Positions 49,806 to 58,931 of a stretch of 64,000 nt of DNA are shown here, one piece after another. The stretch lies in the NCBI GenBank assembly GCA_016707485.1, contig JADJHN010000003.1:558001-622000 (forward strand). Direction: 5' to 3'. Each line of letters starts with the position of its first letter. Positions within the stretch are counted from its first letter, which is position 1. Origin of the DNA: Lysobacterales bacterium. GTDB taxonomy: Bacteria > Pseudomonadota > Gammaproteobacteria > Xanthomonadales > Rhodanobacteraceae. The notes beneath the pieces were generated by a model, which was not told where the DNA came from, did no database searches, and worked only from the letters and a program-made list of their open reading frames with translations. Made by a program: the position numbers and the translations under genes.

Positions 49806-51848
49806 CTAGTTTCGAACTTCCCCAACAACAAACTCTTTTGGCACGTCGGGATAGATCTCCAGCACCTCCCCCAGTGCATCCTTCAACGGCCCCAGCCAGG
49901 GCTCGTAATGGCGCCAGTGGTCAACCCCCTCGCGGTAGATCGGTTTGCGCACCTGCTCGGAACTGGCGGTTCGCACCGGGCGTTCGTTCTCGAAGAAACG
50001 CAGGCAACCCTCTTCGAACGGCAGGCCGCAGTAATCGAGCAGGCGACGAACCTCGCCTTCCGTGTCCTCGATCATGCGTTCGTAGATGACGCGGTGCACG
50101 CGTCCGGGCAGGACTGCGTCAAAATGCGCCATCAGGGCCACGTAATCGTGGTAGTAGCGGCCAATGTCCTCGAGTCCGTAGGTGAAACTCTGGCCGCGTG
50201 CGAAATGCTGCTTGAAGGCCGAGAAACAGCAGGCCAACGGATGCCGGCGCGCATCGATGATGCGGGCATTGGGCAGCATCAGATGGATCAGGCCGAGATG
50301 CAGGAAGTTGTTCGGCATCTTGTCGATGAACAACGGTGCGGCAGTCTTGCGCTGGATACGCGTGTGCTCGAGATAGCGTTCGCCGAGTTCGCGCAGGGCA
50401 TCGGCGTCGAGGCCGAGCACCACGTCGTGGTATGGCATCGCCTGGCTGGCGTCGCCCTGGCTGCGCAGGTCACGCGTGATCGAGGTGATCTCGGGCAACT
50501 CCATCGTGCCTTCGATGGCCGAATGGCTGGCCAGGATCTGCTCGATCAGGGTCGAGCCGGCGCGCGGCAGGCCGACGACGAAGATCGGATCCCTGGCCGG
50601 TGAGCCGCAACCCTTGCGTGCGGCGAAAAACTCGCTGGTGTAGCTGCGCCGGATGCGCGAAACGCGTGCGCTGGTGTCGTTCGCATCGTAGTGCAGGGCC
50701 TGCCGCCGCAAGGTGTTGCCGCGCAGGTAATGCGTAAACGAGGCGGCGTAATCGGACTCGTCCTCCAGCGCCTTGCCAATGGCGAACTCGAGATGCTGGC
50801 GATCCTTGTCGGCCAGCCCCGGCTTCGCCAATTCGGCGCGCATGGCGCGCAGGTCCTCGGCCGGAAAGCGGAAGGTCTTCAGATTGGCCAGGCTCCACCA
50901 GACCTCGCCACAGCCTGGATCCAGTTGCAGGCTGCGCCGATAGGCGTCAATCGCGCGTTGCTGGTGGCCGGCCGTCTTCAGGGCATGGCCATAGCTCATC
51001 CAGATGCGCGGATGCGCGGGATATTCGTCGAGGATCGCGGCATACAGGTCGATGGCCGCGGCATAGTCGCCAACCCGACACAGCACGACCGCCTGCAGGT
51101 TGCGGTAACCGGCGTTGCCGGGTTCGATCGCCAGCAGGGCATCGATTTCGGCAAGCGCCTGCGCGGGCTTGTTGGCCCGGTGCAGGACGAGGGCGTAGTT
51201 CTGGCGCGCGGCATGGAATCCCGGGGCCAGCTGCAGGCAGCGCGACAGCAGGCGCTCGGCATCCTCGTTGCGGCCCAGGCGGATCGCCACTTCGGCGAGC
51301 ATGCGGATTGCCGCGACATCGGTCGGAGCCTGTTGCAGTCGCTCGCGCAACAATGCCTCAGCCTCGACCAGGCGGTTCTCGCAGAGCGCCGTCCCCGCCC
51401 GCAGCATGTGCGGATCGCGCGTCGAATAGCGCACATGGTTGGCATACGCCGCATCGGCACTGTCGGCATCGTCCAGGGCCATGAGCTGGTCGCCCAGCGC
51501 GAGCCATGCCTTGGGCAGATCGGGTTTCAGTGCGACCGCACGCAGCAGCGCCGCCTTTGCCTCATTGGCTTGCCTGGCCGCCGCCAGGGCGAGTCCGAAC
51601 TCCAGATGTGCGATGGCCCAGTTCGGCTGCGACAGCGCCAGCGGGCGCAGGATTTCCAATGCCCTGGAGGCGTCGCCGCGCATGCGATGCGAGGTTCCAA
51701 GCAGGAGCACGGCCATGGGGTGCGCGCCGACGGCCTTGATGATTTCACTGGCTTGTTCGCCGGCGAGCTCGGGATTGCTCGCCAGCAGCCGCGAGGCATG
51801 GTCGAGCGCTGTATCGAGATTCGAGGTGGGTTTGGCGGTGCCGCTCAA
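49806..51848 (-). CDS. TPR-repeat sulfotransferase
   Basis: A 680-residue protein. The first 390 residues are TPR helices (repeats such as AIAHLEFGLALAAARQANEA and PRIWMSYGHALKTAGHQQRA). The C-terminal part is a sulfotransferase with the PAPS 5'-phosphosulfate loop PIFVVGLPRAGSTLIEQIL (about 420-438) and the later INNFL-like KMPNNFLHLGLIHLMLP segment for the 3'-phosphate. Its start is TTG 51848 (six bases after GGGAG); a TTG six bases earlier is the alternative. It lies first in a two-gene unit with the TonB receptor. The acceptor could be a protein tyrosine or a peptide (inference). Confidence 0.88.
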   Translation of the reverse strand: MSGTAKPTSNLDTALDHASRLLASNPELAGEQASEIIKAVGAHPMAVLLLGTSHRMRGDASRALEILRPLALSQPNWAIAHLEFGLALAAARQANEAKAALLRAVALKPDLPKAWLALGDQLMALDDADSADAAYANHVRYSTRDPHMLRAGTALCENRLVEAEALLRERLQQAPTDVAAIRMLAEVAIRLGRNEDAERLLSRCLQLAPGFHAARQNYALVLHRANKPAQALAEIDALLAIEPGNAGYRNLQAVVLCRVGDYAAAIDLYAAILDEYPAHPRIWMSYGHALKTAGHQQRAIDAYRRSLQLDPGCGEVWWSLANLKTFRFPAEDLRAMRAELAKPGLADKDRQHLEFAIGKALEDESDYAASFTHYLRGNTLRRQALHYDANDTSARVSRIRRSYTSEFFAARKGCGSPARDPIFVVGLPRAGSTLIEQILASHSAIEGTMELPEITSITRDLRSQGDASQAMPYHDVVLGLDADALRELGERYLEHTRIQRKTAAPLFIDKMPNNFLHLGLIHLMLPNARIIDARRHPLACCFSAFKQHFARGQSFTYGLEDIGRYYHDYVALMAHFDAVLPGRVHRVIYERMIEDTEGEVRRLLDYCGLPFEEGCLRFFENERPVRTASSEQVRKPIYREGVDHWRHYEPWLGPLKDALGEVLEIYPDVPKEFVVGEVRN

Positions 51849-51882
51849 TCGCAACTCCCGGCAGAAGCGATACGTGAAGGCA

Positions 51883-51903
51883 GCACCGGGATTGCTCCGG
51901 TGC
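51883..51903 (-). promoter_or_regulatory. Leader hairpin 1 before the TPR-sulfotransferase gene
   Basis: GCACCGG and CCGGTGC pair perfectly (7 bp) around a 7-base loop, about 35 bases upstream of the start codon. With hairpin 2 it forms a structured 5' leader. Confidence 0.35.
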
Positions 51904-51919
51904 CCCCCTCACGCGGACT

Positions 51920-51938
51920 CAAGGTCGCTCAGACCTTG
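51920..51938 (-). promoter_or_regulatory. Leader hairpin 2 before the TPR-sulfotransferase gene
   Basis: CAAGGTC and GACCTTG pair perfectly (7 bp) around a 5-base loop. No U-run follows, so it is not a normal terminator for the peptidase gene upstream. Confidence 0.35.
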
Positions 51939-52119
51939 AAGCCACACCGCCAAGCTCCCGGGGATCGTGCATTATTAGTGGAAATCCGCTCGCCCTCATA
52001 GTCTTTTGCTCAGGTTTTCCTGATTTGCATGAGCATTGCCTTGCGCTGCTGCCGTGGCCGCTCGTTGCAGCTGCGACGGCACCCTCCGGACTGCGGGAAA
52101 ACCGGCCAGCGCCGCTTGC

Positions 52120-53298
52120 TCAGGGTGCGGACGCTTGCATCACGGCATGCGGGCGCTTGTAGCGTCCAAAGCGCTTGAGCAGCCTGATCAGGTCCTTGTG
52201 CGATATCGCCTTGGCGTAGCGCCCGCCCTCGCCGCGCATGTCGCGTGCTGCAACCATGGCATTGACGATGGCCTCCTCGGTGGCCTGCACGGTGGCTTCG
52301 AACACGCCATCAAGATCATCGTTGCCGACAAAACTGGCCTGGCCGAGGCTGCCAGCCTGGAACGGATGCTCATTCGCCGTCGAAAATGCAAGGAAGATGT
52401 CGCCCGAACCGTTGCCCGCGTAGCTGCCCATGCGCGCCAGCCCCATGCTGGCACGTCGGGCGACGCGCTTGAGCTGGTGCGGCAACAGCGGCGCGTCGGT
52501 GGCGACGACGACGATGATCGAGCCGGTCTCGCCATCGAGGCCCGCGTCGGTGTAGACACGGTCGTTGCGCAGGTATTGACCGACCGGTACGCCGGCGATG
52601 CGCAGCGGATCGCGCACGCCGTAATTGGCCTGCACGAGGACACCAACCAGATAGCCCGTTCCATGCGCGAGGAGGCGCCGCGATGCTGTGCCGATGCCGC
52701 ATTTGAACTCATGGCAGATCATGCCGGTGCCGCCACCGACATTGCCCTCCGCAATCCGGCCGCCGCGGGCATCGGCAAGCGCCCTGTCCACATCTGCGGG
52801 CGTCACATGGAATCCGTTGATGTCGTTCAGATGACCATCCCAGGTTTCCGCCACCACCGGCAACGACCACCAATAACCCGAGGCATCGGCACCGCCGGCG
52901 TGCACACGTTGCGCGATCACCGCATCGCGGACGACGCCGACGCTGTGTGTATTGGTCAACATGACCGGGCCTTCAAGCTGGCCGGATTCGTCGATCCAGG
53001 CAGTACCGGTCATTTCGCCATTGCCGTTCAGGGCAAACCAGCCGGCAAAGACCGGCGTATCCGCACTGGCCTTGCCGCGCGGCAGGATCGCGGTCACCCC
53101 GGTGCGCACCTTGTGCGCGTCCGCGAGATCCTCGATCAAGGTCACCTGGCCAACCGTGATCCCGGCAATATCGGTGAGCGCGTTGAGCGGCCCGGGGGTG
53201 CCCTCAAACGGAATGCCGAGATCGCGCGCGCGCGGTTCGGCCGCTGACGACAACGCGCAAAACGAGTACAACACCGCAACCCAGGCGAGACGACGCAT
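52120..53298 (-). CDS. Exported P1 family peptidase (DmpA-like)
   Basis: A 392-residue peptidase of the DmpA/L-aminopeptidase D-esterase family (Ntn-type, self-processing). The signature stretches are GNVGGGTGMICHEFKCGIGT and the following ASRR, where the family's self-cleavage and nucleophile lie; TNTHSVGVVRDAV and YAGNGSGDIFLAFST are also typical. An N-terminal signal (MRRLAWVAVLYSFCALSSA) indicates periplasmic location. ATG 53298. Relatives remove N-terminal residues from short, including D-amino acid, peptides. I cannot confirm the nucleophile serine by eye. Confidence 0.87.
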   Translation of the reverse strand: MRRLAWVAVLYSFCALSSAAEPRARDLGIPFEGTPGPLNALTDIAGITVGQVTLIEDLADAHKVRTGVTAILPRGKASADTPVFAGWFALNGNGEMTGTAWIDESGQLEGPVMLTNTHSVGVVRDAVIAQRVHAGGADASGYWWSLPVVAETWDGHLNDINGFHVTPADVDRALADARGGRIAEGNVGGGTGMICHEFKCGIGTASRRLLAHGTGYLVGVLVQANYGVRDPLRIAGVPVGQYLRNDRVYTDAGLDGETGSIIVVVATDAPLLPHQLKRVARRASMGLARMGSYAGNGSGDIFLAFSTANEHPFQAGSLGQASFVGNDDLDGVFEATVQATEEAIVNAMVAARDMRGEGGRYAKAISHKDLIRLLKRFGRYKRPHAVMQASAP

Positions 53299-53356
53299 CG
53301 AAGTTCCCCGTTCCCTCGAATCCTGCACGCATCCTACAACCTCACGAGCGCCAGCC

Positions 53357-54448
53357 ATGCCCATCCATCCACCTGCAGAAGCACTTGATCGCGCGCATGC
53401 GTTGCCAGCGCACTGCTATGTCGACAGCGCCATGGCCGACATCGAGCATGACTGCGTGTTTGCGCGCAGCTGGCAGCTGGTCGCGCACGCCGGCCAGCTG
53501 GCCGAGTCCGGTGACCATGTGGTCGAAGCGATCGGCAAGATGCCGGTGCTGATCGTGCGCGGGCACGATGGCGTGCTGCGGGCGTTTGCGAATGTCTGCC
53601 GGCACCGCGCCGGGCCGCTGGCGCTGTGCAACGGCAAGGGTGCCAAGGCCCTGCATTGCAAATACCACGGCTGGACCTATGCCCTCGATGGCCAGCTGCG
53701 CAGCGCGCCGGAAATGCAGGGCGCAAGGGATTTCAACGTCGGCGACATCCGCCTGCCGGCCCTGCGCGTGCACGAATGGCAGGGCCTGGTGTTCGTTGCC
53801 ATCAGCGCCGGGACTCCCGCATTCGACGAGGTGTATGCAGGCATCATCGAGCGCATCGCCCCCATCGACCTTTCGGCAATGCGCTTCGAGCGCCGCGAAA
53901 CCTACGACATTGCCTGCAACTGGAAGGTCTATGTCGACAACTACCTCGAAGGCTACCACCTGCCGCACGTGCATCCGGGCCTTTCCAAGGTGCTCGACTA
54001 TCGCGCCTACGACACCGAGCTGTTCGCCTGGCAGAGCCTGCAATCCTCGCCGCTGCGCGACGGCGGTGAAATTTACGGCGAAGGTGAGGCGTTCTACTAC
54101 CAGATCTACCCGAACATCATGCTCAACATCATGCCGGGTCGCCTGCAGACCAATCGCATCCTGCCGCTGGGCGTGGAGCGTTGTCGCGTCGAGTTTGATT
54201 TCTATTACGCACAGGATGACAAGGCGCAGTCGCGCATTGCCCGCGATGCCGAGTTCAGTGATGAGGTGCAAATGGAAGATGTATCGATCTGCGAAGCAGT
54301 GCAGCGCGGTCTCGCCTCAGGCAGTTACGAGGCCGGACGCCTGTGCCCGAAGCGCGAGAGCGGCGTCTGGCATTTCCACAATATGCTGCGCGCGGCGTAT
54401 GCGTGGAACGCCGATGAATCGATGTCCGCCGCCCAGGCCGGCGATTGA
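53357..54448 (+). CDS. Rieske-type aromatic-ring-hydroxylating/choline monooxygenase-like oxygenase
   Basis: A 363-residue terminal oxygenase. The Rieske cluster ligands are in VCRHRAGPLA (CxH) and HCKYHGWTY (CxxH). The mononuclear iron site is at DNYLEGYHLPHVH, with two histidines. The overall size and the gap between domains resemble choline/carnitine oxygenase-type single-component enzymes more than two-subunit dioxygenases. ATG 53357, divergent from the P1 peptidase across 58 bp. No reductase or ferredoxin gene is adjacent, so its electron donor must be elsewhere. Confidence 0.9.
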   Translation: MPIHPPAEALDRAHALPAHCYVDSAMADIEHDCVFARSWQLVAHAGQLAESGDHVVEAIGKMPVLIVRGHDGVLRAFANVCRHRAGPLALCNGKGAKALHCKYHGWTYALDGQLRSAPEMQGARDFNVGDIRLPALRVHEWQGLVFVAISAGTPAFDEVYAGIIERIAPIDLSAMRFERRETYDIACNWKVYVDNYLEGYHLPHVHPGLSKVLDYRAYDTELFAWQSLQSSPLRDGGEIYGEGEAFYYQIYPNIMLNIMPGRLQTNRILPLGVERCRVEFDFYYAQDDKAQSRIARDAEFSDEVQMEDVSICEAVQRGLASGSYEAGRLCPKRESGVWHFHNMLRAAYAWNADESMSAAQAGD

Positions 54449-54522
54449 CATCGGAATCCGGCCATCAAGTGCCCGCGATAGGCAACGGAGCAGCCTTCTG
54501 AGATGCTCGGGATTCTTGCATT

Positions 54523-55299
54523 GTGACGACCACGGAATCCGGCATGTCCCCTCCCGCATCGAACACCAGTTCCAGCAAGGCTCCCGGCTGGGCAAATATC
54601 CTGCAGCGCTGCAACCAGTGGCTCATGTTCGATGTGGGCGGCGGCCCGCGACCGTTCAAGCTGGCTACCATCATCAACATCCAGAAGGCCGGTTCACTGC
54701 CCTTCTTCGCCTTGCTGATATGGTTTTATTCCACACGCACCGAGGCCGCGACATCGGCCACCGCGTGGATCTATCTGGCCTTGCACGGCGGCTACGGCAT
54801 CAACTGGCTGATCAAGGACCTGCTGTTTCCCGACCCCAAGTGGCAGCAGCGCAGCACCATCGTTGCCTGCATCTTCGGCAGCGCCGGCCTGGCGCTCTAT
54901 TGGCTCGCCGGCTGGCTGATCATCTCCGGGCGCACGAGCATGGACTATCCGCTGCCGGCACCGGTCTGGTTCAGCCTGTGCATCTTGCTCTGCCTGCTCG
55001 GCTGCATCATCATGACCGCCGCCGACGTGCAGAAATTCTGTACATTGAAACTACGCCAGGGCCTGATCACCGATGGCATGTTCACCTGGATCCGTCATCC
55101 GAATTATCTCGGCGAGATGCTGGTCTACGGAGGGTTTGCCCTGCTCGCCTGGCACTGGCTGCCCGGCCTCGTCCTCGCCTTCTTCTGGGGCACGATGTTT
55201 TCAACGAACATGGTCATGAAGGAAGTGAGCCTCGCGCGACATCCCGGATGGGCGGCGTATCGGCAGCGGACCTGGTGGTTGCTGCCCGGCGTGTTCTGA
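54523..55299 (+). CDS. Membrane methyltransferase (isoprenylcysteine carboxyl methyltransferase/PEMT-like)
   Basis: A 258-residue membrane protein with five or six hydrophobic helices and the family core ITDGMFTWIRHPNYLGEMLV followed by a final E/R-containing loop (MKEVSLARHPGWAAYRQR). The family methylates isoprenyl-cysteine, phospholipids or small lipids; the bacterial substrate is unknown. The start is uncertain: GTG 54523 is used here, with ATG 54544 as alternative; neither has a good ribosome site. Confidence 0.82.
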   Translation: MTTTESGMSPPASNTSSSKAPGWANILQRCNQWLMFDVGGGPRPFKLATIINIQKAGSLPFFALLIWFYSTRTEAATSATAWIYLALHGGYGINWLIKDLLFPDPKWQQRSTIVACIFGSAGLALYWLAGWLIISGRTSMDYPLPAPVWFSLCILLCLLGCIIMTAADVQKFCTLKLRQGLITDGMFTWIRHPNYLGEMLVYGGFALLAWHWLPGLVLAFFWGTMFSTNMVMKEVSLARHPGWAAYRQRTWWLLPGVF

Positions 55300-55330
55300 C
55301 GGCGTTGCAATCAGCAGTGTTCGCAGCGCA

Positions 55331-56353
55331 TCAGCGTGAGCAAGCCTCGTTGCCGAACCAGCCGTGACCATCGTAGATGACGAGCCGCGCACCCAGTCGC
55401 TCGATCTTGGCAAAGACCCGACCAATCCTGCGCGGACTGGAAAGGCCGATGCGCAGCGTGTCGCCCGCTGCCTGCATGCGCAAATCGAGCAGGGGCGGAT
55501 CGCCCGGCCCCACGCGTGCGTCCACCACTCTGGTGCGCGCGGATAGCGGCACGCTGATGCGTTCGATGCGGTCATCGACTTCGGCGATCAGGTACAGCGC
55601 AGAGCGATGCAGACGCATGCGTGGACGCGGCCATGGCAGCGTCCAGTCAAGCCGTCCTGCTTCGTCGCCGGGCTGCGTGATCGAGGAAGGCAATTCAAAC
55701 CGCTCGACGCGCGCGCAGAGTCGATGCATGCGCTTGCTGCTTAAAACCAGTTGGCTCGCGTGGGCGTGCAAGGCGTGCTGCTTGATCCGCACCTGCTCCG
55801 CGCTGGTTGCCATGGCGAAAGCAAGATCATCCCGCAATGGACCATGCACGACAAAGCCGAACCGTCGGCAAGAGGCGAACGCGGTGCGTGCCAGTGCCAG
55901 CTCGATCATCACGCGCAAGGCGCTGTGATCGGGATGTCGATCGGCGAGTGAGGGAGCGACCATCAAGGTCGGCGCGAAATCGACAATTTCGGCAACCAGT
56001 TGGTCTTCGCATTGCGCGTCGCGCATGAGCAGTCCGGTCAGGCCTTGATCGGGCCAGCCGTAGTGGCGAATGTTTGCCCTGCTGACTCCAAGCCTGGCCA
56101 AGGCCTCGGCGGCTTCACTGCGCCGACATCGCCCCCAACGCCTGCGCGCTTCGGCATCGATCTGCCAGCGCTTCTCGACCCAGCGTTGCGGCCACGGATT
56201 GTTGTCGCCATCGGTGGCGATGACCACACGCAGCACTGCTCCCGCATCCAGCGCAATCTGGATCAGTCCGCCGGTCGCCAGGGTCTCGTCGTCCGGATGC
56301 GGCACCACCACAAGCAAGCGCGTGTCGCTGTCCAGATCAAGTCCTTCAATCAT
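55331..56353 (-). CDS. PIG-L family deacetylase
   Basis: A 340-residue protein. The N-terminal 210 residues are the LmbE/PIG-L zinc hydrolase fold with the metal motifs VPHPDDE and LADRHPDHSAL. The family removes acetyl groups from N-acetylglucosamine-type sugars or from thiol-sugar conjugates. The C-terminal 130 residues are not recognised. ATG 56353 (MIEGLDLDSDTRLLV); the frame runs 19 codons further upstream. It is followed convergently by the methyltransferase gene at 54523. Confidence 0.87.
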   Translation of the reverse strand: MIEGLDLDSDTRLLVVVPHPDDETLATGGLIQIALDAGAVLRVVIATDGDNNPWPQRWVEKRWQIDAEARRRWGRCRRSEAAEALARLGVSRANIRHYGWPDQGLTGLLMRDAQCEDQLVAEIVDFAPTLMVAPSLADRHPDHSALRVMIELALARTAFASCRRFGFVVHGPLRDDLAFAMATSAEQVRIKQHALHAHASQLVLSSKRMHRLCARVERFELPSSITQPGDEAGRLDWTLPWPRPRMRLHRSALYLIAEVDDRIERISVPLSARTRVVDARVGPGDPPLLDLRMQAAGDTLRIGLSSPRRIGRVFAKIERLGARLVIYDGHGWFGNEACSR

Positions 56354-56439
56354 CGAATCCCAGCCTGCACGGCACATCCGCTTCGAGGCGCGCTTGGCAC
56401 GCGGCGGCACAGCCTAGCGCAAACGACGGTCGCGATGAT

Positions 56440-57723
56440 TCAGCAATTCGAATTGCGGGTTGCAGGCGAAAGCCGATGCCGGACCTGGCCGTTACCGCGC
56501 AGCACGTAGCGCTCGATCGTCAGCGCCTCGATTCCCATCGGGCCGTAGGCGTGCAGGCGCGTGGTCGAGATGCCGATTTCGGCGCCGAGGCCGAGTTCGC
56601 CGCCATCGCTGAAGCGCGATGACGTGTTGACCATGACCACGGCCGAACGCAGCGCGGAAACGAACGTGCGCGCGGCGTCTGCATCCGCGCTCGCGATGAC
56701 CTCGGTGTGGTCGGAGCCGAAGCGGCGGATATGCGCGATGGCCGCATCGAGATCATCGACGATGCGGATCGCGATGATCAGATCGAGATACTCGGTCGCG
56801 TAGTCTTCCTCGCTGGCTGCGGCGATCGGACCCAGCAGCGCGCAGGTGCGCGCGCAGCCACGAAGTTCGACCTTGCATGCGGCAAGTGCGGCTGCGGCAC
56901 GCGGCAGGAAGACATCGGCGACGTCCGCGTGCACAAGCAGGGTTTCCAGCGCGTTGCAGGCGCTCGGCCGGCTGACCTTGCCATCGATCAAGAGATCGAG
57001 CGCAACATCCAGATCGGCTGTCTTGTCGACATAGAGATGACAAACGCCCTTGTAATGCTTGATCACCGGTACGCGCGCATGCTCGGCGACGAAACGGATC
57101 AGGCCTTCGCCGCCGCGTGGAATGGCGAGATCGACGATGTCGGCGAGCTGCAGCAATTCGATCATGGTTTCACGGCGCAGATCTTCGACCAGGGTCACCG
57201 CGGCGGGTGGCAGACCGGCGTCGTGCAAGGCTTGCTTCAGCAATCCAGCCAACGCGCGATTGGAATGGATCGCCTCGGAACCGCCGCGCAGGATCACGCC
57301 ATTGCCGGCCTTGAGGCAGAGTGCGGCGGCATCGACGGTGACGTTCGGGCGCGCTTCGTAAATCATCGCGATGACCCCCAGCGGCACGCGCACGCGCTCC
57401 ACTACGATGCCATTCGGACGCGTGTCTCGTCGCGTCACCTGGCCGACCGGATCCGGCAGCTCGGCGACTTCGCGCAAGCTGCGGGCGATGGCGGCAATGC
57501 GCTCGCTGTCGAGACGCAAGCGATCGAGCAAGGCCGCAGTGACGTCGCGATGCGCCGCCGCGATCATGTCGAGCTGGTTTGCAGCGAGAATCAGCGCGAC
57601 ATCGGCTTCGATGCGTGCGGCCATGGCGATCAGCAAATCGCGCTTTTGCGCGGCGCCAAGCGCGGCAATCTTCGTCGCCGCATCGCGGCACGCCAGGGCT
57701 GCGTTGCGCATCGTGCCGGTCAT
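56440..57723 (-). CDS. proA: Gamma-glutamyl phosphate reductase
   Basis: A 427-residue NADPH-dependent reductase that makes glutamate-5-semialdehyde for proline. The active cysteine lies in GKVSRPSACNALETLLVH, with the aldehyde-dehydrogenase-like fold around it; the substrate loop MIYEARPNVTVDAAALCLK is clear. It starts at ATG 57723, four bases after the proB stop; a later ATG at 57711 is possible. Last gene of the arg-pro operon. Confidence 0.96.
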   Translation of the reverse strand: MTGTMRNAALACRDAATKIAALGAAQKRDLLIAMAARIEADVALILAANQLDMIAAAHRDVTAALLDRLRLDSERIAAIARSLREVAELPDPVGQVTRRDTRPNGIVVERVRVPLGVIAMIYEARPNVTVDAAALCLKAGNGVILRGGSEAIHSNRALAGLLKQALHDAGLPPAAVTLVEDLRRETMIELLQLADIVDLAIPRGGEGLIRFVAEHARVPVIKHYKGVCHLYVDKTADLDVALDLLIDGKVSRPSACNALETLLVHADVADVFLPRAAAALAACKVELRGCARTCALLGPIAAASEEDYATEYLDLIIAIRIVDDLDAAIAHIRRFGSDHTEVIASADADAARTFVSALRSAVVMVNTSSRFSDGGELGLGAEIGISTTRLHAYGPMGIEALTIERYVLRGNGQVRHRLSPATRNSNC

Positions 57724-57727
57724 CGGT

Positions 57728-58888
57728 TCAGGCCATCACCAGGTCGTCGCGGTGGACGATATTGCCACCGTAGTTGTAGCCGAGCACTTCATCGATGTCA
57801 CGCGAATGGCGGCGGGCGATGCGGCGGATGTCGCCCGCCGAGTACTGACTGAGGCCACGCGCGACGCATCGGTCACCGGCGTTATCGCGAACGACGATCT
57901 CGACCATGTCGCCGCGCGTGAACTGGCCATCGGCCATGATCACACCGCCGGGCAACAGCGAGGCACCTCTTTCGAGCAGGGCGGTTGCCGCCCCAGGGTC
58001 GACGATGATGGCCCCGCCGACCACCGGCACCTGCTGTAACCAGTGCTTGCGCGCCGCCAGTCGGCTGCGCCCCGCGCGCAGTCGCGTGCCGCGGAATTTC
58101 CCCATACCGAGCAGGCGAATCGACTCGGCGTCGGTACCGTTGAAAAGGATCGTGTCGATACCCGCACCCGCCGCCCGTGCCGCCGCTTCGAGCTTGGTGC
58201 GCATGCCGCCGGTACCTGCGGTGCTGCCTGCGCCTCCGGCCATGGCCAGCGATTCGGCACTGATGCCATGAAGTTCGTTGATCGGTTGCGCGCCAGGATC
58301 GAGACGTGGATCGGCTGTGTACAAACCATCGATGTCTGTGGCGATCAGCAGAATATCGGCATCGACCAGGGCCGCGACAATTGCCGCGAGGTTGTCGTTG
58401 TCACCGAGTTTCAATTCATCGACGGAAACCGTGTCGTTTTCGTTGATGACCGGCAAGGTCCCGAGTCGCAGCAACTCCATCAAGGTCGCCCGCGCGTTGA
58501 GGTAGCGCCGACGATTGCGCAGATCATCGTGGGTCAGCAGGACCTGGGCGACCGGTCGATCGAAGAAACGCTGCCACAACGCAATCATCTGCGCCTGGCC
58601 AAGCGCGGCAAGTGCCTGGCGGGCTGCCATCGCCGCGCCCGCAGCCGGCTGCCGCGCAACCAGTGCGCGACCCGCGGCAACCGCCCCGGAGGAAACCAGC
58701 ACCACCTCACGCGCGTCGGCGATGCTCGCAGCGACGAATTGCGCGAGCGCCAGTGCATGGCGAGATTTCAAGCCCACCCCTTCCTCGGCAAGCAGACTGC
58801 TGCCGACCTTGAGCACGGCACGTCGCCAGGGAGGCAAGTCCTGCTCGATGAATGCGTTGCCTGCAGCAGACAGATCCACCGCACTCAT
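57728..58888 (-). CDS. proB: Glutamate 5-kinase
   Basis: A 386-residue amino acid kinase that phosphorylates glutamate. Kinase motifs are VLKVGSSLLAEEG, VVLVSSGAVAAGR, INENDTVSVDELKLGDNDN and GGMRTKLEAA; the C-terminal 75 residues are a PUA domain. ATG 58888 is preceded by GGTGG at six bases; the frame is open far upstream but that part is antisense-like shadow of argH. It lies 43 bases after argH and four bases before proA. Confidence 0.96.
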   Translation of the reverse strand: MSAVDLSAAGNAFIEQDLPPWRRAVLKVGSSLLAEEGVGLKSRHALALAQFVAASIADAREVVLVSSGAVAAGRALVARQPAAGAAMAARQALAALGQAQMIALWQRFFDRPVAQVLLTHDDLRNRRRYLNARATLMELLRLGTLPVINENDTVSVDELKLGDNDNLAAIVAALVDADILLIATDIDGLYTADPRLDPGAQPINELHGISAESLAMAGGAGSTAGTGGMRTKLEAAARAAGAGIDTILFNGTDAESIRLLGMGKFRGTRLRAGRSRLAARKHWLQQVPVVGGAIIVDPGAATALLERGASLLPGGVIMADGQFTRGDMVEIVVRDNAGDRCVARGLSQYSAGDIRRIARRHSRDIDEVLGYNYGGNIVHRDDLVMA

Positions 58889-58931
58889 CGGCATCCACCG
58901 TGCTTCGAGTCTGCCTCGCCCATGCGCGCCC

